A stretch of DNA of 64,000 nucleotides, taken from Paracoccaceae bacterium (lineage in GTDB: Bacteria > Pseudomonadota > Alphaproteobacteria > Rhodobacterales > Rhodobacteraceae). This document shows, in pieces, positions 53,130-61,634 of this stretch. Location of the stretch: contig JABURR010000058.1 of assembly GCA_014762635.1 (NCBI GenBank), positions 49,848-113,847 of the forward strand, in the 5' to 3' direction. The position numbers were made by a program, and so were the translations under genes. The first letter of the stretch is position 1. Each line of letters starts with the position of its first letter. Under the pieces are notes generated by a model that was not told where the DNA came from, ran no database searches, and saw only the letters and a program-made list of their open reading frames with translations.

Positions 53130-54329
53130 ATGCCCGTCATCACCAACATTGACGATCTGAAGAAGATCTATAAGCGCCGCGTCCCCAAGATGTTCTACGA
53201 TTATGCCGAGACCGGCAGCTGGACCGAACAGACCTTCCGCGAGAACACTACCGATTTCGACCAGATCCGCCTGCGCCAGCGCGTGGCAGTCGACATGGCG
53301 GGCCGCACCACCGCCTCGCAGATGATCGGGCAGGACGTGGCGATGCCCGTGGGCCTGGCACCTGTGGGCCTGACCGGGATGCAGCACGCGGATGGTGAGA
53401 TCCTGGCCGCCAAGGCTGCCGAGAAGTTCGGCGTGCCCTTCACCCTTTCCACAATGTCGATCTGCTCGATCGAGGATGTCGCCGCCCATACGACCAAGCC
53501 GTTCTGGTTCCAAGTCTATACCCTGAAAGACGACGACTTCATGCAGCGCCTGTTCGAGCGCGCCCGCGCGGCGAACTGCTCGGCCATCGTCATCACGCTC
53601 GACCTGCAAGTCCTGGGCCAGCGCCACAAAGACCTGAAGAATGGCCTTTCGGCCCCGCCGAAGCTGACCGCGAAATCCGTCGCGAACATGATGACCAAGG
53701 TGCCGTGGGGGCTCGAGATGCTGGGCACCAAGCGCCGGTTCTTCGGCAATATCGTTGGCCATGCCAAGGGCGTCTCGAACCCCTCGTCGCTCAGCACCTG
53801 GACGGCCGAGGCCTTCGATCCCTCGCTCGACTGGAAGCGCGTTGCCGAACTCATGAAGATGTGGGGCGGCAAGGTCATCCTGAAGGGCATCCTCGACGTG
53901 GAAGACGCCAAGCGCGCCGCCGACTTGGGCGCGGATGCCATCATCGTCTCGAACCACGGCGGCCGCCAGCAGGACGGCGCAATCAGCGCGATCCGTGCGC
54001 TTGGCCCGATCGTCGACGCGGTGGGCGACAAGATCGAGGTCCATTTCGACAGCGGCATCCGTTCGGGCCAGGACGTGCTGAAGGCCCTGAGCCTCGGCGC
54101 GAAGTCCACCTATATCGGGCGCGCCTTCGTCTATGGACTGGGCGCGATGGGCGAGAAGGGCGTGACCAAGACGCTCGAGTTGATCCAGAAGGAGCTCGAG
54201 ACCTCGATGGCGCTCAGCGGCTCACGCGATGTGACCCAGGTTGGCCGCGACAACATCCTTGTGCCCAAGGGCTTCTCGGGCGAGTGGGAGACCCCGAAGA
54301 AACCACGCGCATCGGCCAAGAAGGCCTGA
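53130..54329 (+). CDS. lldD: FMN-dependent alpha-hydroxy acid oxidising enzyme (L-lactate dehydrogenase type)
   Basis: A 399-residue FMN-dependent alpha-hydroxy acid dehydrogenase. It starts ITNIDDLKKIYKRRVPKMFYDY, and the active-site histidine is in VSNHGGRQQDGAISAI, preceded by the catalytic Lys in KVILKGILDVEDAKRA. FDSGIRSGQDVLKAL is the FMN phosphate site. It oxidises L-lactate or a similar 2-hydroxyacid and passes electrons to the membrane chain or oxygen. It is divergent from eutBC with a 111-bp gap. Confidence 0.9.
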   Translation: MPVITNIDDLKKIYKRRVPKMFYDYAETGSWTEQTFRENTTDFDQIRLRQRVAVDMAGRTTASQMIGQDVAMPVGLAPVGLTGMQHADGEILAAKAAEKFGVPFTLSTMSICSIEDVAAHTTKPFWFQVYTLKDDDFMQRLFERARAANCSAIVITLDLQVLGQRHKDLKNGLSAPPKLTAKSVANMMTKVPWGLEMLGTKRRFFGNIVGHAKGVSNPSSLSTWTAEAFDPSLDWKRVAELMKMWGGKVILKGILDVEDAKRAADLGADAIIVSNHGGRQQDGAISAIRALGPIVDAVGDKIEVHFDSGIRSGQDVLKALSLGAKSTYIGRAFVYGLGAMGEKGVTKTLELIQKELETSMALSGSRDVTQVGRDNILVPKGFSGEWETPKKPRASAKKA

Positions 54330-54342
54330 GCGAACACACCCG

Positions 54343-54358
54343 CGCCAAGGGCGTTTTT
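54343..54358 (+). terminator. Weak terminator after lldD
   Basis: CGCC-aag-GGCG (54343-54353) followed by TTTTT. The stem has only four pairs, so this is a weak call. Confidence 0.4.
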
Positions 54359-54449
54359 CCCCTTTCCAAGCTAGGGGAATCTGGCTATACGCGCGGCTTC
54401 ACGCGGGCATACACCCTTGGAGGATGCCCCTAACACATGGAGAATAACT

Positions 54450-55094
54450 ATGGCTGGTGAGATCCCTGATCTTCACGCCACGGTACGGACGGGGACAGGC
54501 AAGGGGGCCGCTCGTCAATCCCGCCGCGAAGGCAACGTACCGGGCATCGTTTACGGCGGCGGCGCAGACCCGCTCGCAATCGAAATCCCCTTCAACGTCC
54601 TGATCAAGCGCCTGAAGCAAGGCCGCTTCCTGTCGACGCTCTTCAACCTCAAGGTCGAAGGCCAGGAAGACGTGCGCGTAATCTGCCGCAACGTGCAGCG
54701 TGACGTGGTGAAGGACCTTCCGACCCACCTCGACCTGATGCGCCTGCGCCGCACCTCGAAGGTGAAGCTGTTCATCCCGGTCGAATTCGTCGGCGAAGAA
54801 AAGGCCCCCGGCCTGCGTCGTGGCGGTGTTCTGACCGTGGTTCGCAACGAAGTCGAACTGACGGTGACCGCTGGTGATATCCCCGAGAAGATCGAGGTCA
54901 GCATCGAAGGCCGCGACATCGGCGACGTGATCCACATCTCGGATGTCACCCTGCCGGCCGGCGCCAAGCCGACCACCGACCGTGACTTCGTGATCGCCAA
55001 CATCTCGGCCCCGTCGGGCCTGCGCTCCTCGGGTGGCGATGCCGACGAAGGCGAAGGCGAAGAGGCCGCCGAGGCGGAAGCCGCGGAAGAATAA
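54450..55094 (+). CDS. rplY: 50S ribosomal protein L25/general stress protein Ctc
   Basis: The 214-residue long form (TL5/Ctc) of L25, which binds 5S rRNA. The N-terminal L25 domain has [29 protein letters not shown] (core quoted: [19 protein letters not shown]), followed by the beta-domain ([18 protein letters not shown]) and an acidic tail [15 protein letters not shown]. The ATG at 54450 has GGAG seven bases upstream; the upstream ATG at 54417 lies before that site. A strong terminator follows. Confidence 0.96.
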   Translation: MAGEIPDLHATVRTGTGKGAARQSRREGNVPGIVYGGGADPLAIEIPFNVLIKRLKQGRFLSTLFNLKVEGQEDVRVICRNVQRDVVKDLPTHLDLMRLRRTSKVKLFIPVEFVGEEKAPGLRRGGVLTVVRNEVELTVTAGDIPEKIEVSIEGRDIGDVIHISDVTLPAGAKPTTDRDFVIANISAPSGLRSSGGDADEGEGEEAAEAEAAEE

Positions 55095-55119
55095 TCTCTT
55101 GCAGCTTTGCAGAGATCGG

Positions 55120-55145
55120 AAACGGGGCCCCTGCGGCCCCGTTTT
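55120..55145. terminator. Terminator between rplY and the methyltransferase gene
   Basis: AAACGGGGCC pairs with GGCCCCGTTT (10 bp, CCTGC loop) with a T-tail on the plus strand and A-run on the opposite side. It serves rplY and probably the convergent gene ending at 55146. Confidence 0.88.
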
Positions 55146-55826
55146 CTATTCGGGGCTGACCCTTTCGAAGACCACCGTCGCGCCGCGCGATCCCGCCGGG
55201 CAATAGGCCATGCCCGCGGCCGACAGCCCGTCGAAAATCCGCCGCACCCCGGAAGCGCCATAGCGCTTGGGGTGTAGCTCCAGAATGACCAACCGCACAT
55301 GCGTGGGCAGCGGGCGGTCAAACAACTCCGCCTCGCCGCCCTCGATATCGACGCAGAGCACCGAAGGCCGGTGTCTCGCGAGCAGTTCCTCAAGCGGCAG
55401 CGCGGCAACCGTGAGACGCGCCTGCCCCGCCTCATCCGCCACAGGCAGGGAAGAGGCCCAGAACCCGCCACGCCGGACGAACTCCACCGATGAACCGCTG
55501 AAACCAGTCGGCACGACCGCCCCCGCCTCCACCGTGGCATCGGCCCCTGTCGCCCGATTGACCGTGCGACGCGCGACTTCGGCCATCTCGGGATCGCCCT
55601 CGACCCCGGCGATGGCCTCCACGCCCAACCGCAGGGCGGCCAGCGCCACAAGGTAGCCTGCCCCTGCCCCGAGATCGAGAAACCGGTCTCCGTCACGCAG
55701 ATGACGCTCCAACGCGGCAGCCTCGCTCTGCTCGTAGCGGCCGGTTTCCAGCGCCTCGCGCAAGGGCGGCGTCAGGTGCCGTCCGGGGATGTTCAGCGCG
55801 ATGCCGTTGACGATGAAACGCGGCAC
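55146..55826 (-). CDS. FkbM family methyltransferase
   Basis: A SAM-dependent methyltransferase of about 226 residues. FLDLGAGAGYLVALAALRLG is the SAM-binding motif I, GVEGDPEMAEVARR is motif post-I, and SVLCVDIEGGEAELFDRPLP contains the VDIEGGE signature of the FkbM family. Substrate unknown. I place the start at the GTG at 55826 (Met-Pro-Arg-Phe-Ile-Val-Asn-Gly), which has GGAAGGACGG upstream; an ATG at 55889 adds 21 arginine-rich residues and has no clear ribosome site. It is divergent from pth. Confidence 0.82.
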   Translation of the reverse strand: MPRFIVNGIALNIPGRHLTPPLREALETGRYEQSEAAALERHLRDGDRFLDLGAGAGYLVALAALRLGVEAIAGVEGDPEMAEVARRTVNRATGADATVEAGAVVPTGFSGSSVEFVRRGGFWASSLPVADEAGQARLTVAALPLEELLARHRPSVLCVDIEGGEAELFDRPLPTHVRLVILELHPKRYGASGVRRIFDGLSAAGMAYCPAGSRGATVVFERVSPE

Positions 55827-55940
55827 GGGGGACCGTCCTTCCCTCAAAGCGGTCCGGTTGCATCGGACCCGTCGCCAACCTAATCTCATTGCCTGACCCG
55901 GGGAAAGCCTCGCCCGGCATCCAGATCAGGAGAGCGTGAC

Positions 55941-56624
55941 GTGAAACTCTTCGTGGGCCTCGGCAACCCCGGCGCCAAATATGCGAAAAACAGGCACAAT
56001 ATCGGCTTCATGGCCGTGGACCGTATCGAACTGGATCACGATTTCGGCCCGTGGCGGTCGAAGTTCAACGGCCAAGTCTCCGAGGGGCGGCTGGGCCGCG
56101 AGAAGGTGATCCTTCTGAAGCCCGAGACCTTCATGAACCGCTCCGGCCAGTCCGTGGGCGAGGCGATGCGCTTCTTCAAGCTGACGCCCACCGATGTGAC
56201 CGTCTTCCATGACGAGCTCGACCTCGCGCCCGGAAAGCTGCGGGTGAAGACTGGCGGCGGGCACGCCGGACATAACGGCCTGCGGTCGATCCACGACCAT
56301 ATCGGCGCCGAGTATCACCGGGTGCGGATCGGCATCGGCCACCCCGGCCACAAGGACAAGGTCGCGCCCTATGTGCTGAACGATTTCGCCAAGGCCGACG
56401 AGGACTGGCTCGACGATTTGCTGCGCGGCATCAGCGATGGCGCCCCGTCCCTTGCCGATGGCGACAGTGCGAAATTCATGAACGCCGTGGCGCTACGGGT
56501 AAACCCGCCCCGATCCTCGGGCGGGGGTGAGGGGCCCAAGCCGACCGCCAAACAAGCCCCGCCAGAGCCGGAACCCGAAGACGACCGATCAACGCTGCAG
56601 CGCCTCGTGGATCGGTTCAGATGA
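55941..56624 (+). CDS. pth: Peptidyl-tRNA hydrolase
   Basis: Pth recycles tRNA from peptidyl-tRNA that fell off ribosomes. The 227-residue protein has [22 protein letters not shown] with catalytic His19, [16 protein letters not shown], and [28 protein letters not shown] with the Asp (core quoted: [18 protein letters not shown]). A Pro-rich tail of about 45 residues follows the core, longer than in E. coli. rplY and pth are common neighbours. It overlaps the next gene by ATGA. Confidence 0.97.
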   Translation: MKLFVGLGNPGAKYAKNRHNIGFMAVDRIELDHDFGPWRSKFNGQVSEGRLGREKVILLKPETFMNRSGQSVGEAMRFFKLTPTDVTVFHDELDLAPGKLRVKTGGGHAGHNGLRSIHDHIGAEYHRVRIGIGHPGHKDKVAPYVLNDFAKADEDWLDDLLRGISDGAPSLADGDSAKFMNAVALRVNPPRSSGGGEGPKPTAKQAPPEPEPEDDRSTLQRLVDRFR

Positions 56625-57673
56625 GCCTGCCCGAGGCTCTCCGTGTCCAGGCCGGGGCCTGCGGTATGCTCGGCTCTCCGTTCACCGAGAGACTTCTTCT
56701 GATCCTCGCCGAAAGACTCCGTCCGGGAACGCCGCTGACGGACCGCCTGTTCGGCTGGCCCGGCGACATCGGCCCTTATGGGGCCTCAGTACCCCTGCGC
56801 CTTGCCGGGGCGCTGCACGCGCTCGTGCTGTCGGGGACCGCTCCGGCGCTGGCTGCCTGCTACCCGCCTCATGACGTGACGGATGAAACGCTGTGGACCG
56901 CGGTGGAGGCCGCGCTCAAGACCCACGCCGCACGGATCGACGCCTTCCTCGACTCGGCCCCGCAGACCAACGAGGTGCGGCGCAGCGCCGTGCTGATCGC
57001 GATAGGGCATTGGCTGGACGCGCGCTTCGGCCTGCCGCTGATCTTGTCGGAACTGGGTGCCAGCGCCGGGCTGAACCTGAACTGGGATCGCTTCGCGCTG
57101 AAGCTGCCCGGGCAGACACTCGGCCCCGAGGGTGCGGGCCTTGTCCTGACGCCCGAATGGCGCGGCACCGCGCCTGTTCCCGCCAATCCCCAAGTGGCCG
57201 AGCGGCGCGGCGTGGACCTTGCGCCCTTCGATCTGAACCGCCCAGAGGATGCCCTGCGCCTGCGCTCCTACATCTGGGCCGATCAAGCGGATCGCCACGC
57301 CCTGACTGATGCGGCGCTTGCCGAACCGCCCGCGCCGGTAGATCGTGCCGATGCAGCTGACTGGATCGCGGCGCGGCTGGAAAAGCCGCGCACGGGCCAT
57401 GCCCACCTAATTTACAACACTGTTGCATGGCAATATTTCCCGGATGAAAAACAGGCACAGGGCCTTGCTGCCATCGAGAAGGCCGGAGCGGCGGCAACGA
57501 CGAACGCGCCGATCGCATGGTTCGGGATGGAAACGGATGGCAATGCTCAGGGCGCGGCACTCACGCTGCGGCTCTGGCCGGGCGACCTGACGCTCGAGAT
57601 GGGGCGCGCCGATTTCCACGGCCGCTGGGTCGACTGGCAGGCCCCGCCGCCCGATCACGGAGCAGACGCATGA
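56621..57673 (+). CDS. DUF2332 family protein
   Basis: A 350-residue protein matching DUF2332 by its patterns: [20 protein letters not shown] at the start, [21 protein letters not shown] in the middle and [22 protein letters not shown]. The family is uncharacterised; the GASAGLNL loop and the downstream [10 protein letters not shown] suggest a nucleotide/SAM-like fold, but this is speculative. Its start and stop overlap pth and the DUF2237 gene by ATGA, so the three are one operon. Confidence 0.82.
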   Translation: MSLPEALRVQAGACGMLGSPFTERLLLILAERLRPGTPLTDRLFGWPGDIGPYGASVPLRLAGALHALVLSGTAPALAACYPPHDVTDETLWTAVEAALKTHAARIDAFLDSAPQTNEVRRSAVLIAIGHWLDARFGLPLILSELGASAGLNLNWDRFALKLPGQTLGPEGAGLVLTPEWRGTAPVPANPQVAERRGVDLAPFDLNRPEDALRLRSYIWADQADRHALTDAALAEPPAPVDRADAADWIAARLEKPRTGHAHLIYNTVAWQYFPDEKQAQGLAAIEKAGAAATTNAPIAWFGMETDGNAQGAALTLRLWPGDLTLEMGRADFHGRWVDWQAPPPDHGADA

Positions 57674-58050
57674 TCCCCGAGAAAGCCCCGCCCGTGAACG
57701 TGCTTGGCGAGCCGCTGGCGCCCTGCTCCACCGACCCGCTCACCGGATTCTTTCGGGACGGCGCCTGCAACACCTGTGCCGAGGACCTGGGCAGCCACAC
57801 GGTCTGCGCGGTGATGACCGCCGAGTTCCTGGCCTTCTCGAAATACGTGGGCAACGACCTGTCGACCCCAAGGCCGGAGTTCGGCTTCCCCGGCCTCAAC
57901 CCCGGCGATTGCTGGTGCCTCTGCGCGGGGCGTTTCCTTCAGGCCCATGACGAGGGCTGTGCACCAAAGGTCAACCTGGCCGCAACGCATGAACGTGCGC
58001 TGGAGATCGTGTCACTGGATGTCCTGCGGGACTACGGCGTGCCGGACTGA
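57670..58050 (+). CDS. DUF2237 family protein
   Basis: This 126-residue protein resembles DUF2237: PVNVLGEPLAPCSTDPLTGFFRDGACNTC, then EDLGSHTVCAVMTAEFLAFS and PGLNPGDCWCLCAGRFLQAH (each quoted in part: CSTDPLTGFFRDGAC). Seven cysteines are present, several conserved in the family as I recall. Function unknown. The ATG at 57670 overlaps the DUF2332 stop codon. Confidence 0.85.
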   Translation: MIPEKAPPVNVLGEPLAPCSTDPLTGFFRDGACNTCAEDLGSHTVCAVMTAEFLAFSKYVGNDLSTPRPEFGFPGLNPGDCWCLCAGRFLQAHDEGCAPKVNLAATHERALEIVSLDVLRDYGVPD

Positions 58051-58075
58051 ACCCCGAGCCTAACGGACAAGCGGG

Positions 58076-58357
58076 TCAGAAATCGTCACCGCCATCGTCC
58101 TCGTCATCCGCGTCATCGTCGAACCCGTCATCTTCCCAGTCATCGCCTTCCAGATCCTCCTCGTCCAGAAACTCGGAGTTTGGGCATTCGGTCGTGGCCG
58201 CATCACACTCCACGACCGGCGGTGGCGGGCGTTGAATGGTCTTACCGGGCAGCGGACCATTCTCATCACGGGGTGCCTCCAGGAATACGGTGGCAGCCTC
58301 GGCGCTGGCGCCAAGAGCAAATGTCACCAACAGGATCGAATATCCAAATCGCCGCAT
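58076..58357 (-). CDS. Small exported protein with acidic tail
   Basis: A 93-residue protein of unknown function. MRRFGYSILLVTFALGASAE is a Sec signal peptide with cleavage near ASA. The mature part has Pro-rich QRPPPPVVECDAATTEC with two cysteines, then a 30-residue tail composed mainly of Asp and Glu (DDWEDDGFDDDADDEDDGG). The ATG has GGGAGGA upstream. It lies downstream of the LuxR-type gene at 58432. Two other small acidic-tailed exported proteins are encoded nearby, at 59013 and 59462. Confidence 0.75.
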   Translation of the reverse strand: MRRFGYSILLVTFALGASAEAATVFLEAPRDENGPLPGKTIQRPPPPVVECDAATTECPNSEFLDEEDLEGDDWEDDGFDDDADDEDDGGDDF

Positions 58358-58431
58358 GATCGGTCCTCCCGCCGCAACTCAAGGCTGACGCCTTTATCAT
58401 GACCAACCGGATAGCCCATTTCAACCGCGGT

Positions 58432-58938
58432 TCACTCGGCAGCTGCGGGCTCTACCAATTTCTCGGACATCAGATCCTCGATGAAGACCGACAGAAGCTG
58501 CGTGCGCCCACTTACCCCGGCCTTGCGATAGATCGCATTGGTCTGGGCCTTGACCGTGCCTTCGCTGGTGTCGCGCAATTCGGCGATTTGTCCGGTGCTC
58601 ATGCCCTTGATCGAAAAAAGCGCCACATCGCGCTCAGCCGGGGTCAGGCCCCAGTCATCGAATTTCTCGTTGATGACATCCCAGAACGCGCCCGAGGCCA
58701 CGCGCAGCTTGTCCTCGGCTTCCCGCTGACGCACCTGGCTCCGCTTCAGCGCCACGGCCCCGAGGATCGAGCCCAGAACCAGCCCAAGGGCGGCCCCGAT
58801 TTCAAGGAGTTCCCGGCTTTGCCAACTGATCGGGGTGGTCCGGATGCCGATCACGGTCAAGAGGATGTCGGACACGAAGAACAGGGCGCAAAGCGCCTGC
58901 ACGAACAGGACAAGCAAGACCGGAATATTTCGCCTCAA
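58432..58938 (-). CDS. Membrane-anchored LuxR-type transcriptional regulator
   Basis: About 168 residues with two N-terminal membrane helices (IPVLLVLFVQALCALFFVSD and LEIGAALGLVLGSILGAVAL), a short linker and a C-terminal LuxR/GerE helix-turn-helix: WGLTPAERDVALFSIKGMST, then IAELRDTSEGTVKAQTNAIYRKAGV. There is no sensor domain beyond the membrane part. I chose the TTG at 58938 (MRRNIPVLL) because GGGGG lies upstream; a GTG at 59001 has no ribosome site and an 18-bp palindrome follows it. It probably controls the flanking acidic-tail genes. Confidence 0.78.
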   Translation of the reverse strand: MRRNIPVLLVLFVQALCALFFVSDILLTVIGIRTTPISWQSRELLEIGAALGLVLGSILGAVALKRSQVRQREAEDKLRVASGAFWDVINEKFDDWGLTPAERDVALFSIKGMSTGQIAELRDTSEGTVKAQTNAIYRKAGVSGRTQLLSVFIEDLMSEKLVEPAAAE

Positions 58939-58978
58939 ACCGTCGCCCCCACGGCCAACAAGAAATACCAAGTATGAG

Positions 58979-58996
58979 CCGGAAGATATCTTCCGG
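58979..58996. promoter_or_regulatory. Perfect 18-bp palindrome upstream of the LuxR-type gene
   Basis: CCGGAAGAT followed by ATCTTCCGG, extendable to 12 bp with one wobble (58976-58999). It lies between the PepSY-like gene stop (59013) and the chosen regulator start (58938). An operator for the regulator or an attenuating hairpin are possible. Confidence 0.5.
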
Positions 58997-59012
58997 TTCA
59001 CATCAAATCGCG

Positions 59013-59357
59013 TCAGACGTCGTCTTCGCTGTCATCATCGGCGCTGTCGTCTTCGCTTTCGTCATCCTCGCCGTCGTCGTCCCGAGGATCAAAAAGATCG
59101 AAATCATCGCCGTCATCAAGTTCCCAGATGTCGCGCAGGATTTCTCCGGTGCGGGGGTTCAGAACGATTTCGCGTTCCATTCCCGGACCTTCGGCCAGGA
59201 TCCGCACCCGGCCCAGAAACGTCCGCTCGACCGTGATCGACGTATAGCCCTGTTCCCGCAACTGCGCGGTGATGCGCTCCTCAAGGGTCTGCGCATGGGC
59301 CAGGGCCGGGAAGACCATGACGAAAGCGATCAGAGTCAGGATATGACGTCGTTTCAT
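59013..59357 (-). CDS. Exported PepSY-like protein with acidic tail
   Basis: A 114-residue protein: signal peptide MKRRHILTLIAFVMVFPALA with cleavage after AHA, then a PepSY-like region (LEERITAQLREQGYTSITVE, GRVRILAEGPGMEREIVLNP, TGEILRDIWELDDG) of about 60 residues, then an acidic tail (DPRDDDGEDDESEDDSADDD). PepSY domains often bind or inhibit peptidases or sense periplasmic conditions. The start at 59357 is chosen because the longer open frame has no signal peptide at its start. Confidence 0.78.
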   Translation of the reverse strand: MKRRHILTLIAFVMVFPALAHAQTLEERITAQLREQGYTSITVERTFLGRVRILAEGPGMEREIVLNPRTGEILRDIWELDDGDDFDLFDPRDDDGEDDESEDDSADDDSEDDV

Positions 59358-59461
59358 CGTGCTAGGGCCATCTTGGATGCCATGTTCCCCGGTCGCGCAC
59401 ACGCGACCGGGGTTCCGAAAAGATAACATCTCGGGGCCACGCATGGCCACCGAAGATGCGA

Positions 59462-59713
59462 TCAGTCGTCGTCGCTCGAGTCATCATCACTCGAGTCATC
59501 GTCACTGTCGTCATCGCTGTCGTCATCGCTGTCGTCGTCGCAATCCTCGGCATCGGGCGCGGTGCACTCTTCGTCGTCGGCACTTGCCAGGATGAACGTC
59601 GCTTGTTCAAGTTCGTCGTCGGCCTGCGGCGCGACATCGATGTCACCGATCGATGCAATGGCGGTGGTGCCCAGAAGCAGGGCGGCTGCGGAAAGCGTGA
59701 GGGTGGTCTTCAT
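59462..59713 (-). CDS. Small exported protein with Asp/Ser repeat tail
   Basis: An 83-residue protein. MKTTLTLSAAALLLGTTAIA is a signal peptide. The mature part starts SIGDIDVAPQADDELEQATF and ends in a low-complexity tail of Ser-Asp-Asp-Asp repeats coded by repeated TCG/GAC/GAT triplets, with a Cys pair (EECTAPDAEDC). The ATG at 59713 has AGGAG upstream. It is the third acidic-tail exported protein of this cluster. Calcium or metal binding is conceivable but not shown. Confidence 0.72.
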   Translation of the reverse strand: MKTTLTLSAAALLLGTTAIASIGDIDVAPQADDELEQATFILASADDEECTAPDAEDCDDDSDDDSDDDSDDDSSDDDSSDDD

Positions 59714-59886
59714 GGTCGTCTCCTGTTGGTCGATCAAATCAGGGCGCGGAGGCGCCTGCCGTAAGTGAACCATCGGCGGGAATGACCAAACAGGAAATCC
59801 ACAAAGGGTTTACAGCGCCGATCCGCTGGGACCGGCGCCAGTATAAACCCAGGTTTACGATCAGGGACGCGATAGGCTGACGTAGC

Positions 59887-61107
59887 CTACATCTCGAAAC
59901 CGAGCGCCTTGGCCACGGTGAAGATGTCCTTGTCGCCCCGGCCGCACATGTTCATGCAGATGATGTGATCCTTGGGCAGTTTCGGCGCAATCTTCATGAC
60001 ATGTGCCAGCGCGTGGGAAGGCTCCAGCGCGGGGATGATGCCTTCCAGCTCACAGCAGAGCTTGAACGCCTCCAGCGCCTCGGCATCGGTGATAGCCACG
60101 TATTCGGCGCGACCGATCTCGTGCAGCCAAGAATGCTCCGGGCCGATGCCGGGGTAGTCAAGGCCCGCCGAGATCGAGAAACCTTCCAGGATCTGCCCGT
60201 CCTCATCCTGCAGCAGGTAGGTGCGGTTACCGTGGAGTACGCCCGGGCGCCCACCGGTGAGCGAGGCGCAATGCTCCATCTTCTCGTTCACGCCCTTGCC
60301 GCCAGCCTCGACGCCGATGATCTGCACGTCCTTGTCGTCGAGGAACGGGAAGAACAGGCCCATCGCGTTCGACCCGCCGCCGATGGCGGCAATGATCGTG
60401 TCGGGCAGGCGGCCCTCGGCCTCCATCATCTGCTCTTTCGCTTCCTTGCCGATGATCGACTGGAAGTCGCGCACCATGGCCGGATAGGGATGTGGGCCCG
60501 CCACCGTACCGATGCAGTAGAAGGTGTCGCGCACATTGGTCACCCAGTCACGCAGCGCGTCGTTCATGGCGTCCTTCAGCGTGCCGCGACCCGAGGTCAC
60601 CGGCACCACCTCGGCGCCCAGGAGCTTCATCCGGAAGACGTTGGGCGCCTGACGCTCCACGTCATGGGCGCCCATGTAGACCACGCATTTCAGACCGAAC
60701 TTCGCGCAGACCGTTGCCGTGGCCACACCATGCTGCCCGGCGCCGGTCTCGGCGATGATCCGGGTCTTTCCCATGCGGCGGGCAAGGATGATCTGACCCA
60801 GCACGTTATTGATCTTGTGGGCGCCGGTGTGGTTCAGCTCGTCGCGCTTCATGTAGACCTTGGCGCCGCCCAGATGCTCGGTCAGGCGCTCGGCGTGATA
60901 GAGCGGCGAGGGACGGCCCACGTAGTGCTTCCACAGGAAGTCCATCTCGTCCCAGAAGCTCTGGTCGGTCTTGGCATTCTCGTACTCCGCCTCGAGTTCG
61001 AGGATCAACGGCATCAAGGTTTCAGAGACGAAACGTCCGCCGAAATCGCCGAACCGACCCTTTTCGTCAGGGCCGGTCATGAAGGAATTGAAGAGATCAT
61101 TGGCCAT
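59887..61107 (-). CDS. trpB: Tryptophan synthase beta subunit
   Basis: TrpB makes tryptophan from indole and serine. It is 406 residues long. The PLP lysine is Lys98 in [11 protein letters not shown], the phosphate loop is [17 protein letters not shown] and [20 protein letters not shown] is the catalytic loop. The gene order trpF / small gene / trpB on one strand is common in Rhodobacteraceae, where trpA lies elsewhere. The 260 bp upstream contain direct repeats and hairpins. Confidence 0.97.
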   Translation of the reverse strand: MANDLFNSFMTGPDEKGRFGDFGGRFVSETLMPLILELEAEYENAKTDQSFWDEMDFLWKHYVGRPSPLYHAERLTEHLGGAKVYMKRDELNHTGAHKINNVLGQIILARRMGKTRIIAETGAGQHGVATATVCAKFGLKCVVYMGAHDVERQAPNVFRMKLLGAEVVPVTSGRGTLKDAMNDALRDWVTNVRDTFYCIGTVAGPHPYPAMVRDFQSIIGKEAKEQMMEAEGRLPDTIIAAIGGGSNAMGLFFPFLDDKDVQIIGVEAGGKGVNEKMEHCASLTGGRPGVLHGNRTYLLQDEDGQILEGFSISAGLDYPGIGPEHSWLHEIGRAEYVAITDAEALEAFKLCCELEGIIPALEPSHALAHVMKIAPKLPKDHIICMNMCGRGDKDIFTVAKALGFEM

Positions 61108-61222
61108 CAGGTGCCGTCCTTTCCGGTGTCGTCATTGGTCTACTAGCAAGGTCGCGGACGGTAAAGGGTAAGCGGCGCGCGAAGAGGTCGGAAAGGGCGT
61201 GGTCCGCGACCCCGAAACGCTA

Positions 61223-61263
61223 TCGGAATTTCATCTGAATTCTGTCGGACTTTCATCGGATTT
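61223..61263. repeat. Direct repeat upstream of trpB
   Basis: Two related 19-base units (61223-61241 and 61245-61263), matching in 16 of 19 positions and starting 22 bases apart (two helical turns). Both have TCGGA-n-TTTCATC. They lie about 115 bases upstream of the trpB start and are candidates for tandem binding of a regulator. Confidence 0.4.
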
Positions 61264-61310
61264 TTTCGGGGATCGGCTGCTGGACGACACCTCTCCATAT
61301 GTACGACGCT

Positions 61311-61360
61311 CAAGGCTTTTCCTCAAAAGCCTTGGCAAATTTCTTCCCCGAAGAAATTTG
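61311..61360. repeat. Two adjacent perfect hairpins
   Basis: CAAGGCTTTT/AAAAGCCTTG (10 bp, loop CCTC, 61311-61334) is followed one base later by CAAATTTCTTC/GAAGAAATTTG (11 bp, loop CCC, 61336-61360). They lie between the small gene at 61367 and trpB. They look like a dispersed intergenic repeat or a processing/termination element; other genome copies cannot be checked here. Confidence 0.6.
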
Positions 61361-61366
61361 GGCGCG

Positions 61367-61588
61367 TCACTCGATCACGCGGATCGGGGCGCGGTTGCAG
61401 AAGATGACGTATTGACCGGCGTTCTCCACGGCTCGGAACCCGCGGCGGCGCAATTCGGTCTCGAAGGCATCGCGCCCGATGATCCGGTCCACGTCGCGGA
61501 CCTGCCGTCGCACGATGCCGCCATCGCGCGCGGCCCGCGCACTGAAGACCTGGCGCAGCCAGTGTTCCGGAGTGAGAGGCACCGTCAT
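61367..61588 (-). CDS. Small hypothetical protein in the trp cluster
   Basis: A 73-residue basic protein starting TVPLTPEHWLRQVFSARAA and ending YVIFCNRAPIRVIE. No signal peptide or membrane segment; the RDVDRIIGRDAFETELRRRG part is charged and likely helical, and FRAVENAGQYVIFC likely strands. I do not recognise a family. It lies between trpF (46 nt) and trpB on the same strand, so co-transcription with trp genes is likely. An ATG 25 codons upstream is less plausible. Confidence 0.6.
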   Translation of the reverse strand: MTVPLTPEHWLRQVFSARAARDGGIVRRQVRDVDRIIGRDAFETELRRRGFRAVENAGQYVIFCNRAPIRVIE

Positions 61589-61634
61589 AACCCAAGTCTG
61601 GAGCGGCAGGGTTAGCGAGGGGTAAAGACCTACC

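Noticed and set aside
52011..54044. A 677-codon frame that joins eutB to sequence antisense of lldD.
   Set aside because: Only the part from 53018 has family motifs; the rest is opposite lldD.
59462..59540. CRISPR-like or microsatellite repeat array.
   Set aside because: The repeats are in-frame codons of a Ser-Asp tail with no spacers.
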